A stretch of DNA of 64,000 nt from Norana najaformis (lineage: Eukaryota > Annelida > Clitellata > Crassiclitellata > Hormogastridae), in the NCBI GenBank assembly GCA_964023275.1, contig OZ029917.1:23174488-23238487 (forward strand), read 5' to 3'. The notes under the pieces were generated by a model. It made no database searches and was not told where the DNA came from. It saw only the letters and a list, made by a program, of their open reading frames with translations. This document shows, piece by piece, positions 54,560 to 64,000 of the stretch; position 1 is the first letter of the stretch; each line of letters begins with the position of its first letter. Made by a program: the position numbers and the translations under genes.

Positions 54560-56790
54560 GTAATCTGTGTTGGAACCACTGCAAATTGTAAAGAAGAGTT
54601 TAACAGCCCCTTCATAGCTTCTTCTAAAAAACTGTGACAGTGTCCACAGAGACACTACTATCATCCGAACTGTTCCACAAGTCTACAATTCTTGCACTGA
54701 AGAATTTCTGCTCTAAAGTTCCCTTCGGTTTCTTAAATAATTTTTATCTGTGGCCTTGTTCCATGCACAATTCAAAGAACCTCTGCCACTGAACTGCCTT
54801 CTTACCTGAGATGATCTTAAAAGCTTCAATTAGGTCTCCTCCACTCCTCCTTCTTTATCATGTTGTTAGCCGATACTTTTTCAAGCTTTTCTTCATAGCT
54901 CAGACCTTCGTAAACCCAAATCATTTTGGTAGCTGTTCCATGTCATGTTTGAGATATGGATTCCATTCCTGGATGCAGTATTTCAACTGTGGCCTCACCA
55001 ATTATTTGTACAACCTTAGTTTTATATCCCGTGGTTCATTTCTTGCCTTCAGGCATTCAAATCCTTTGGCAAATGTCTTGAACATGCATAGACGCACTAT
55101 AGCTAAGGCAAAGGCACTTCCTACTCTAAAATCTGCCACCAGAAAATACCACCAACTTATTGCTTCTGCCAAGAACAAATATGTCTACTGCTTTTCACTT
55201 GTTAATTCCAACTCATGGAATCCACGGCGTCTTTCTTAACCTTGAATCCACTCAAATTAAGTGTCTTCAACTATCCAAAATTCACCTGTCATTATAGGAC
55301 ACCCAAGCATCACTATATCACTCATATCCTTAATTCACTCCACTGGCCGAAAATCCCTGAATGCATTCGTTTCAAAGTTCTTTTTTTATCCCATAACTCT
55401 CTGCAGTACTCCCAACCTACTTAACTTCGCAAACTCTTTACCATCCTCTTTCTTCACTCTTGCCCGTCCCCTACTATCTATCTGAAGTTCTCTAACCGAT
55501 CCATATACACCTTGACTCTGGAACGATCTCCCCCTAAATTTCACAAATGTTCCATCCCTCTACTTCTTCCGTCGTTCATCCACCATCATCTACCTCAAAC
55601 CTCTCTATCTATCACTCCTCAGGCATTCCATTCAAAACGGAAGTCTTATCTCTTCAAGAAATGTTAACCTGATCCATCCAATCCGCCGCCTTCCCACTTC
55701 TCTCAACCTAATCACAACCTACTGTAACAGATCCTCTGTCCCCTTCTCTCTCTGGTCTTCTAGCAACTGGACTTTGTTCTCCACATGGTATCTTTGGACA
55801 ACCTCTCTGACTTCATGCAGCGTTCGTGAATAAGCTGGTGCTCTGCGCTCAGCTTAAAAGAAGCGCTTCAAACATTTTAGAGAAATCTTACGATTACGAC
55901 TCACGTCTCTATACTGTCCTCGTGTTTAGACCTAAAGTTGAGTTAGCCTTTTTGCTGCTTCAGCACATTACCTTGAAGGTTTTACACTCTTATCCATAAT
56001 CACAGCCAGGTCCCTTTCTTCCTTACTAACTCTCAGTACTTTACTCCCCATTTCATATGAAAACTCTGTTTCTCTTCTCCTATGTCCATCGCCATGCATT
56101 TTTCAATTAAAAAGCATCTGCCAGTCCTGTGGTCATTTGTACATTCTTCTTAGATTCTGTCGAAGTATTTTCACTTCTTTTCCATCGACCACTGCTCTGC
56201 ATAGCTTTGTATCATTCGCAAACTTAGAAATTTTGGGGAAATTCCACCACCTAAGTCATTAATAAAAATAATGAAATCGCGAATCCTTTGCCTCGCCGGT
56301 TATTACTGTTGTACAGCCAGAATATATGCCTCTTACGTCAACCTTATCCCTCCTGTCTGATAACCAGCTTTGAATCCATGCTGGCACCTGCTCACTAATC
56401 CCACATGCTTATAACTTTTTGGCCAGTCTTGTATGAGGTACTTCGTCAAATGCCTTGGCAAAATCTGTGTAATCTACGTCCACAGGTTTTCCCTCATCTT
56501 TCCTTTCATACTCCTCCTTAGCAGATTTGTCAAACATGAACGACCTCTTGTAAATCCATGTTGGCTGCCTTTAGCTATATTATACTCGGGCAAATGGTCC
56601 ACTGTGTTTTACTTTAAAATTCTCTCCATGACCTTGCACACAACACTGGTTAAACTGACTGGTATCTAATTACATGGTTCACTTCTGTTTCCCTTCTGAA
56701 ACAATGGCACTACGAGTGCATCTCTCGATTCCTATGGCATTTCCCTAGTCTGCACTGATGCATTGAAGATCTGTGCTAATGCCTCTACGA
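54560..56790 (-). mobile_element. Old LINE (reverse transcriptase), interrupted by a plus-strand LINE
   Basis: Minus-strand reading with many stops: DALVVPLFQKGNRSEPCN, PVSLTSVVCKVMERILK, GSQHGFTRGRSCLTNLL, FIIFINDLGGGI, KFANDTKLC-like sequence and ERDLAVIMDKSVKPS. After the insertion come RLYK, a stop, LVRPQLKYCIQEWNPYL and GTLEQKFFSARIVDLWN. This order (fingers, palm, thumb, C-terminus) is a complete RT tract of one element. The insertion at about 55065-55900 separates two pieces that join within a single conserved region. Confidence 0.8.
55070..55900 (+). mobile_element. LINE inserted into the older LINE; ATTACG-tail family, subtype 2, plus strand
   Basis: Plus-strand reading: RKYHQLIASAKNKYVYC and NSNSWNPRRL (region before the RT), then a large internal deletion. 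Next come YITHILNSLHWPKIPECIRF, KVLFLSHNSLQYSQPTYL, a 3'UTR matching the complement of the 44213 copy (gaataagctggtgctctgcg), and the tail cttacgattacgact. It is the only copy of this tail family in the window that points to the plus strand. Confidence 0.8.
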
Positions 56791-56870
56791 TTTAACGAAT
56801 GAACGAACGAACGAACGAATGAATTAATGAATGAATAAATGATGGACGGACGGACGGACGGACAGACGGT
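56790..56870. repeat. (GAAC)n and (GGAC)n short repeats
   Basis: AACG units at 56795-56820 and GGAC units at 56842-56866, at the junction of two LINE remnants. Confidence 0.85.
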
Positions 56871-56879
56871 TTTATTAAA

Positions 56880-58270
56880 TAGCTTTTCATGCTTCTTCTT
56901 CTTCTTGTGGCGAACTCTTTGGAGCGTAGCCGTTTCAACGATGCCACGCAATGCTGTTCTGATCTCTGCGCAGAAGATCCTGCACACAGCCGAAAATAAT
57001 AGTGTGAAGACCTTACCAGGATCAAACAGAAGGGTAATTCTATACTGTAGTTTTACATTCCCTACTGCTGTCGTTGCCTTTATGGAAGGTAGTATAATCC
57101 CTCTTCTCCAGTCCTATGATGCTATTCCTGTCTGCCAGATCCTTGCCTGTTTTAACAGACCTTTTGCTTTCCTTGTTGAGCGCGACATAGTGTTCATGGG
57201 CTCCAGCCAATCTTGGCTCTCTTTCCCTAAATACCAGATTCCGTGTTCTGTCGCTGATCCACCCTTTTCTTGTCAGGTTTTGCTAACCCAGAATCGCACC
57301 AACTGCCCATATATGGCATCTCTAAAGACATCCTAGTTAGGGCGGTACTTTACACCTGTCGTGTTGAAGCTATCCCTTATAGGTCTGCTTCATATGTCCT
57401 CTTGAAAATGAGATCCTATAGGAGCCTGATTCTGAAAACCTTTGTGCTTGTTACTGTGTGTTCGCCTTCAGCCTTAACTCTGCCACTGCCTTTGGTGCCA
57501 TAAGGACTCGTTAAAAATTGGAACTACTACTACCTTCAGTCTCGTTGAAAGAGCGACAACTGCTCGATGAACTGAATCGCATTCCAATCTGCTCGAGACT
57601 GTGCAGTTGATAACAGCCATTCATCTACTGTTAACAATGATATGATCGATCTTCCTCTTTATGCTGCCGTCGTTTGAAAGCCACGTAATCCGATGGATAT
57701 CTCGCCTCTGAAACCATGAATCACATTTGCAGAAGCTGGCAGTAGCATAAAATGCCAGTAATCTTTCGTGTTGTCATTGGAGAATTCCATTTCCATACGG
57801 GCTGACCACATTGCATGGGTTTCATGTCATACCTGAGACCGCATTAAAATCTCCAAACATACAACGAGATCAGTTATACATGATAGGCCCAAGGCATCTT
57901 CTAGCCAATTGTAGAAGGCATTTTTCACGTTCTCATAAGCCTCAGTGGTCGGTAAAGAGGACACCATAACCGCAGGTCAACCGAATCGACGGTTAAGGCT
58001 GCCGACCGACACCCGTCACTGATGGGATGTCAGGTGTTCAGTGCACCTGAGACCTCTCTAATGAGTGCAAGAACCACTTTCGATTGTCTTGATGCTACCC
58101 TCGGGGGGCCAGAACACAGTATCCTGTTCGCCTCGATGGTCCTCTCCAGCTTCAATCTATCTCACCTCCTGAAGGCCCATGGCGACTATATTAATAGCCT
58201 CACGCTCGTCCATTAATAGTCCGGCCTTATCAAGATCCAGATTTATTATCCCAATCCTCAATTTCCATCT
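56880..58270 (-). mobile_element. Old LINE with endonuclease and RT start (craniofacial-development-protein-2-like)
   Basis: Minus-strand reading with frameshifts. Endonuclease pieces are LPTTEAYENVKNAFYNWLED, then NDNTKD, CDSWFQRRDIHRITW, SNDGSIKRKIDHIIV and LECDSVHRAVVALSTRLKV. Then come SWDWRRGIILPSIK and RITLLFDPGKVF (start of the RT domain: 'GI-P-K, YRGITLLSVPGK-F' in intact relatives). Sequences of this type are often annotated as craniofacial development protein 2-like but are LINE ORFs. Long dead, by the number of breaks. Confidence 0.75.
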
Positions 58271-58978
58271 GAAATCAAACGCTTTGTCTCCTTTGTTATT
58301 TGTGCAAAGGACTGCAAGCATTCATTAGTTCGTCCATTTATTCTTATTCGATATGACTCTATGTCGTCTTGTCTCTCGGTGATTGACTGAACGAATGAAC
58401 GACGTCTATACCTACCTGTCAGCGTGTGTCTGTGTGTACATCCGTCTCGACATGCAATGCAGTTAGAAAAAGGTGCTGTTTATTCATTCGACAGCACAAT
58501 ATGCTGCGTACTGTTGATGCTTTGAAGCGAATAACCTAATGCATGCCTCAGCTTTGTGCAGGACGATCCTTGCCATCCGCCACTGTGCACTTCGCAATCA
58601 TCGTCTTCTCTCTCTCTCTCGCCCCGTTCTTGGCCCTGCCTTTCATCTTCATTCTGTTCCTTCTTCTCCTCCCGCCCATCATTCTCTTTCTCTCTTTCTC
58701 TCCCTCTCCCTCCCTCCCTTCCTGTCTCCTCTCCTTTCTCTCCTGCTGCTTGTTGACATTTGCTGTGTCACGTGCTGACGACGTCCTTGTCTTCCTGTGA
58801 AGTTCCGGTTGCCAAGTACAGAGCAATCGAACGTACACGCGCTAACGAGCTCGATAAAGATGAGAGAACATCATCTGATCAAGGTTGGAGCTCTAATACG
58901 ACCTCCCTTCTGCATTCCTTCTAATCCCTCTACTCACTCCTGTTTCTTTATAACCCTCTTCTCGAAACTTCGATTAAT
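58270..58978. other. Intergenic, CT-rich
   Basis: No supported gene. CTCTCT and CCCTCCCT stretches (58605-58745) create Leu/Ser-rich frames on the plus strand. Confidence 0.5.
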
Positions 58979-59275
58979 TCCTCTCTCTCTCTCTCTGCCT
59001 CTGCCTCTGCCTCTGCCTCTGCCTCTGCCTCTGCCTCTGCCTCTGCCTCTGCCTCTGCCTCTGCCTCTGCCTCTGCCTCTGCCTCTGCCTCTGCCTCTGC
59101 CTCTGCCTCTGCCTCTGCCTCTGCCTCTGCCTCTGCCTCTGCCTCTGCCTCTGCCTCTGCCTCTGCCTCTGCCTCTGCCTCTGCCTCTGCCTCTGCCTCT
59201 GCCTCTGCCTCTGCCTCTGCCTCTGCCTCTGCCTCTGCCTCTGCCTCTGCCTCTGCCTCTGCCTCTGCCTCTACC
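58979..59275. repeat. (CTGCCT)n hexanucleotide array
   Basis: About 45 perfect hexamer units (58996-59270) after a short (CT)n. Being a multiple of three, it stays open on both strands: Leu-Pro on the plus strand, Glu-Ala on the minus strand. Confidence 0.97.
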
Positions 59276-59699
59276 TCTCTTTCGTTCTCTCTCTGCTTCT
59301 CTCTCACTCTCTACATTTCCATTTCTTCTCCTTCCGTCGCAGTGCCTGTCAGTCAGCCAACAAATAATTCAGTCAGTCAGTCTAAGCAAAGGTGTCTGAA
59401 TATCTGCATGTCTGTCCTCATGGCTCCATCCCAGGCTATGTTTAGGTGTATATATAGCATCAGGTTAATAGCCGACTTACCTCAGGGCACATAAGCTTGA
59501 GAACGATGTAGAGGTCTAAACATCAGTCAATCCATTGAACTACGCACGCCACGCGTAAGACACGTCGGCCTTAATTTATTCTGGCTCTTACCGGTGTCAG
59601 GAGTAAATAAGACTCAATCGTTGCTGCAGATAAATCTGAATGAGGCTCTAAATTAACGCATTAAGGCATCGGTCCTAATGGCAGTTAATTCTGCCGCGT

Positions 59700-60060
59700 A
59701 TAGCACGAAAGAACGACTAGCGCCAAAGACCAGACAGCAGCGTACGTGTCCAGAAGAAAAGACTAGGCTATACTCCAGCGGCAAGACGATGCTCTTCAAA
59801 TGCCGACAATGATGGAGCTTCAGCAGACGCTGTTTCTGCTGCGCCGAGTCGCCTGTTTAGTAGTTGGTTGAGGAGAGGAAGGAGAGAAGGAGGCGGAAAA
59901 TTAACAGCCAGAGAACGTAGGGCACCGGGAGCCACGGCCAGAATTATCAGCCTCCTGCTGCTGCTGCTGCTGCTGCTGGCCTGCTCCGAGAAGACTTGGC
60001 AGCGGTGAATGCGATGCTTAACCATTCGGAGAGAACGAGAGAGCTGTTCGGATGAAGATA
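59700..60060. other. CTG-repeat region
   Basis: (CTG)8 at 59955-59980. The minus-strand ORF 59768-60025 (85 codons, a Ser run then LLPLLNQLLNRRLG) has no conserved motif I recognise. It is not called as a gene. Confidence 0.4.
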
Positions 60061-60284
60061 TTCAGTTAGAAGGATATCTCAGCTGAAGCGGACGGTAAGA
60101 GCAAAAGCGCCGTGATAAAAGAGCCAATTAGAAAAGGAGGAGAGAGTATGTATATTCGTCCGAAAGAAAAGCAACAACTGGTCAGAAACGCTCAACCGTT
60201 GACTGCTAAGGCACTGTTGTTGCTGTTGTTACTGATGCGGCAGTCCATCTTCCTATCCATTAGTCCGTCCATGCACACACACAT

Positions 60285-60480
60285 CTACACATCCATCCAT
60301 CCATCCATCTATCCATCCATCCATCCATCCAACCCCTCCATCCATCCCTCAATTCTTCCACCCACCGATTCCATCCACCAACCCATCCATCCACCCACCC
60401 ACCACCCAATCCATCCACCCACCACCCAATCCATCCACTCACCCACCCATTCCATCCACCCACCCATCCATACATCCAGC
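60285..60480. repeat. (CATC)n / CCACCCAT repeat
   Basis: Degenerate ATCC/CACC tetranucleotide array of about 190 bases. ORFs on both strands (Trp-Gly-rich on minus, His-Pro-rich on plus) are artefacts. Confidence 0.93.
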
Positions 60481-61003
60481 AGCCTACATCGCGTGCGAAT
60501 GATGCGGTAAATCGGTCGGTTCGACAAAGTAGCGACGAGGGTGTTGGAAAAGATCCGGACTATGGTACAGCAACGAGCTGAGATATTTACCAACAACAGG
60601 ATTGAGCGTTACAGCTTTTTTAAACAAAGCTACAGAGCACGCAGTAGATAGTCTATCCACAAATAAAAATCTATTTACATATATAAATACATATTGCATA
60701 CGTGTGCTTGTATGTTATATACTTGGAGGAGATAAAACAATCCTTTCAAGCATGAATCTCGTCTATCATGAAGTCTGTACATTATGCTTTTATGATCATA
60801 CAAAGAAGACAATTAAAGCTTCTGCATAGACCTATAATATATATAGATATATATATATATATTATATATAGATGTTTCATGAACACATATTTATAAGCGC
60901 ATATTATATAGAGATTTAATATACGCATATAGTTTGATTAAATGAATGATCATCGGGCGATTAAAACCGTCGACAAGAGAGGAGATCTGCTACCTATAAC
61001 TCT

Positions 61004-61188
<185 letters not shown>

Positions 61189-61655
61189 CCTGTGCATCTA
61201 TAGGATAGCATTGTGTACTAAATGCAGGTTCTTCAAAATCTTTCACCTTGTCCGCGATCAACCACGGGAGATTCTTTCATCCTAAGGCTACTCGACGTTA
61301 CCATGTCATCTATGCAGCACCCGTCGCCTTGGAAACTGCACGCAATGCCCTCTGCTGATTGTATAAGAACGATATGCCAACACTTGCATCTGATATACAC
61401 TTAGAATCCCGCTTAGTTTATACTAACGTAGAAGTTTCCGGTTCCGTTTGCGGTGTGTTGCACGCGGTTTCGGTCGGCAATACTGACATCAGCGAGATGA
61501 CCACACGCACAGAATGAGATGACTGTATATTGAGATGGGGCGTTATTTAACATCAAGGGATCTAATGACGAAGCTACAGAGAGAGATATTTCACGGCGAC
61601 AGTCGCTATAGGTGTCAGACTAATTTCTAACACCTTTAATCATAACCATAAGTGT

Positions 61656-61745
61656 TATCGTAATCTCGAGATTTTTAGCGCCAAAGAAAGCCATGTCGCG
61701 GGAACCAGGCAGGTAAGGACAGGTTCTGTTCCAGGTCCAGATGCA
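61656..61745 (-). mobile_element. Short LINE 3' end, ATTACG-tail family, subtype 1
   Basis: 'gttatcgtaatctcgagatt' followed by agcgccaaagaaagcc and ggttctgttccaggtccag. Eroded and internally deleted relative to the other copies. Confidence 0.7.
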
Positions 61746-61803
61746 AAGATAATTACATGCTTGCTGTTCTCCATGTAAACGCGGTGTTTTGCAAAGTCGT
61801 GAC

Positions 61804-62706
61804 ATGACACCTTATGATCATGACACCTTATTCATGCACCTGAGAACTTATGAGATCGTTAGTACACCTCTGGAATGGTTAAATTCCGTCCTGGATGAAC
61901 GAACGATGATAGCGGTCCTCCAGAATGCTGGTAACATTCAACTGCACTCGACTCGCAATCCGTTTGACGCCCTTGCCTATGTGTTGTCTCTGTGAGACTC
62001 TGTCATTGAAGTGCAAGCATGAATCTGTTCAAATCGGCTTAGGCTTAGCCCGACGAAGAGCCAGTATACATATTACCGTTTAGGACAACTGTGAAATTTT
62101 TGCTGAGGATCGAAATTAATTATTTGAATTCACAACAGGTGCAAGATCGAGAGGCATCTGCGAGTGAAGAACATGCAGACTGCCAGCAGGTTTCCGACTG
62201 TGTACAGGGAACTTCACACGGCTCTCGGGAGGATCCGGGGCGTGGCCCCCAACGATTTCAAATCATTTCTTAAAATTCTATTGATAATTTGACTTTAAAG
62301 GCTAGATCTTGTGTAAACGACTGGGGTGGTTAGGGATTAAAACCGACACCCTATTGTACATTTTTTATTTGGACTGTGGAGCTCGAGTTCTGACCAGGAG
62401 ACTGAGCGTTCCTAAGATGCGAGGTACACCTAACCCTGTTGCTAACTAGACCTGTTGTCTTCAGGCATTAATAACTCTAATGACTTTGGCGCCAGTATCA
62501 AGTGTGCGAGGTATCAGTCGATGGTTGATCGAGTTTCAGTCCTGCGCCTGGAGGCCGAGACGCACAGACTGCCTGGCAAACGCTCAGACAAACAGAATCA
62601 TGCATTTCAGACGCAGATGGTGGAATATATAAACAAAAGCTTCGAAACTTTCATTACTACAATTGATAAGGTAGAATGCACAGTTAAGCCAATAAAACGT
62701 CTATAA
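61804..62706 (+). CDS. Candidate two-exon gene, 122-aa protein of unknown function
   Basis: Exon 1 61804-61930 (donor GCTG|gtaaca) and exon 2 62465-62706 (acceptor ttgtcttcag), phase 1, 369 nt. The product starts MTPYDHDTLFMHLRTYEI and ends FITTIDKVECTVKPIKRL. The middle (YQSMVDRVSVLRLEAETHRL) is probably helical. No family recognised. A spare splice-bounded segment in the intron (62139 onward) has stops in the needed phase. Support is only splice geometry and amino acid composition. Confidence 0.35.
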
Positions 62707-63569
62707 AACGTCGTATAATAATAGCATTCTATATATATACATGGCCACTATATGCAAGTAGACCGAAGCTCAAATGATACCGAATTTATAGATTTATACT
62801 CAGTTTACGCAAAACTAAAAGCGCAGATCATCGTGTAATGGTGCATGGATATGACAGAAACTTGTAAAACACGATGAACTATAAATAGCTACATGCTTTA
62901 AGGCGTGCATTTCTGAAGTCTGCTAATGTCACTTACATCTATTCGAGTTTTCGAAGTAAAACTTGCCAAAATAGCCTGAAACAGTTTCATATATTCAGTT
63001 ATTTTGTAAGGACTTTGAGCAAGTCCTTAACTCACGGCTCGGGGCCGTCAACTGATAGATAGTGGAGCCTAATAAATGCGTAAATAATTAAATCAGCGAA
63101 TAACTGTACATGTACAGCACCCTTTTTCGGCCTCGGCCTTACTACTGGCTCTAAATCGCCTTATTATTATTACAACTTGTGGCAGAGCGAGACTTATGCC
63201 ATCTGGCGATTAACCAGACCCAACAACAGCTGCTACAGCCACTTTTCTGGTGCTTCGGGAACCGCATAAGGTCCTTTAATGCCAGCTGAAGCGGGTACTA
63301 TTTCTGCTGAATCCACGGTTTTGTTAGGTAGATAATTAGTTCATAGCCCATGATTAGGCTACTCAACTACTTTAGTCTAAATAGATTCATAGCCTAAAAT
63401 ACGATGTAATAATTATTAAACAAGTGTTGAGAAAAAACAGCAGATGTCATATTGGTTATATGAAGAAGAACATCAGTCCCTTAAGCCAGCCCTTATGCAG
63501 CCATGGCTATAAATTGTTAGCAACTACATTTTTTTAGCCTTGGCATATGAGGTTGGGTAGCCAGTCCTC
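62707..63569. other. Intergenic with a SINE body fragment
   Basis: At 63010-63090 'gagcaagtccttaactcacg' matches the body of the SINE at 8388-8560. Otherwise AT-rich with no supported gene. Confidence 0.45.
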
Positions 63570-63765
63570 TACCTTGCTGTCTGATCTTCCACTGACAGTG
63601 TACGGTCAGTGTATTCATTATAGCTGAGTTGGCTAGGGGGCACAACTGTAGCCGAAATCTCCACACAATATATAATTCTCAGGCAGGGATTTGAACCTTT
63701 GACCTCTTGTTTGACAGTCCAGCATGCTAACCAATAGACTACTACCTTGCACACCACAAGTTAAT
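63570..63765 (-). mobile_element. tRNA-derived SINE, copy 3 (best preserved)
   Basis: Minus-strand sense: head with GTAGTCTATTGGTTAGCATG (A box) and GGTTCAAATCCCTGCC (B box, a near-perfect match to GGTTCRANNCC). The body follows with CCCCCTAGCCAACTCAGC and TATAATGAATACACTGA. Copies 1 and 2 share the body and A-box blocks, and all three are minus-strand. It has no coding capacity, and its mobilising partner LINE is unknown. Confidence 0.75.
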
Positions 63766-64000
63766 TTTTGCACAAAATGAAATTGGGATTTTAAGAAAAC
63801 TTGAATAGAGACCTTCCGTTTCTTCTTTTGTTCCAGCACTTTATATATTGTGACACAAGACAGTGTCACTTCGTATTGACATCAACGGCCTATGATGCCA
63901 TACGATGTCGTTAAACTGCTGAACCGATGATGAATATGGTTGTTGCTGGTCTTAATGGAAACTTGTATGGAACCTGCAACCAGATATGGGTCTTTGGTCT

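Noticed and set aside
58797-59399. 200-codon plus ORF and 119-codon minus ORF
   Set aside because: Open only because the hexamer unit length is a multiple of three; no conserved flanks.
59768-60025. 85-codon minus-strand ORF with Ser run
   Set aside because: Created by a CTG repeat; no conserved motif or signal peptide that I can defend.

Overview
This is a nuclear DNA window from an animal, most likely a marine invertebrate. The genes have introns with GT/AG borders, AATAAA poly(A) signals, a cilium/flagellum tektin, a Shab-type potassium channel and a TRIM-type RING/B-box protein. The rest is dense with 5'-truncated non-LTR retrotransposons, tRNA-derived SINEs, small DNA transposons and long microsatellites. 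There are no operons and no bacterial or viral backbone. I cannot name the species. The octamer TAGGCCTA is strikingly over-represented (about 19 exact copies by eye, about 1 expected).

Layout. 1-473: 3' part of a transposon-associated ORF. 1779-15324 (+): a ten-exon gene I assembled from splice sites and phase. Its lengths sum to 612 codons, I do not recognise the product, and one in-frame TAG lies in an acidic repeat exon. 15482-15897 (-): a solo LTR directly behind that gene. 17740-18590 (-): LINE. 19962-23782 (+): six coding exons of tektin-1 (402 aa, complete). 26493-28997 (+): a two-exon gene for a 344-aa protein with a possible alpha/alpha-toroid fold. Its intron carries an 83-bp perfect inverted repeat around a long (TA)n and a 167-bp hAT-like element with an 8-bp target duplication. 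30100-32120: two LINE fragments in opposite orientation, the second with a 2A-like motif. 32982-36005 (+): a two-exon TRIM protein (646 aa), followed by a decayed antisense C2H2 zinc-finger fragment. 37776-38560: a rearranged LINE. 45809-51740 (-): two coding exons of a Kv2/Shab channel, with a possible further 3' exon near 43186-43312. 54560-58300 (-): two old LINEs, one interrupted by a younger plus-strand LINE. 58980-61190: large hexamer, CATC and TA repeats. 61804-62706 (+): a weak two-exon gene candidate. 63570-63765: SINE.

The protein-coding genes share no evident pathway. Tektin-1 acts in ciliary doublet microtubules, Kv2 in membrane repolarisation and the TRIM protein in ubiquitin ligation. 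One dispersed repeat recurs at nine places with a (CGTAAT)n edge. The 37.8-kb copy shows it to be the 3' end of a LINE whose tail is a short ATTACG array, so most of the apparent unique intergenic space is retrotransposon debris.
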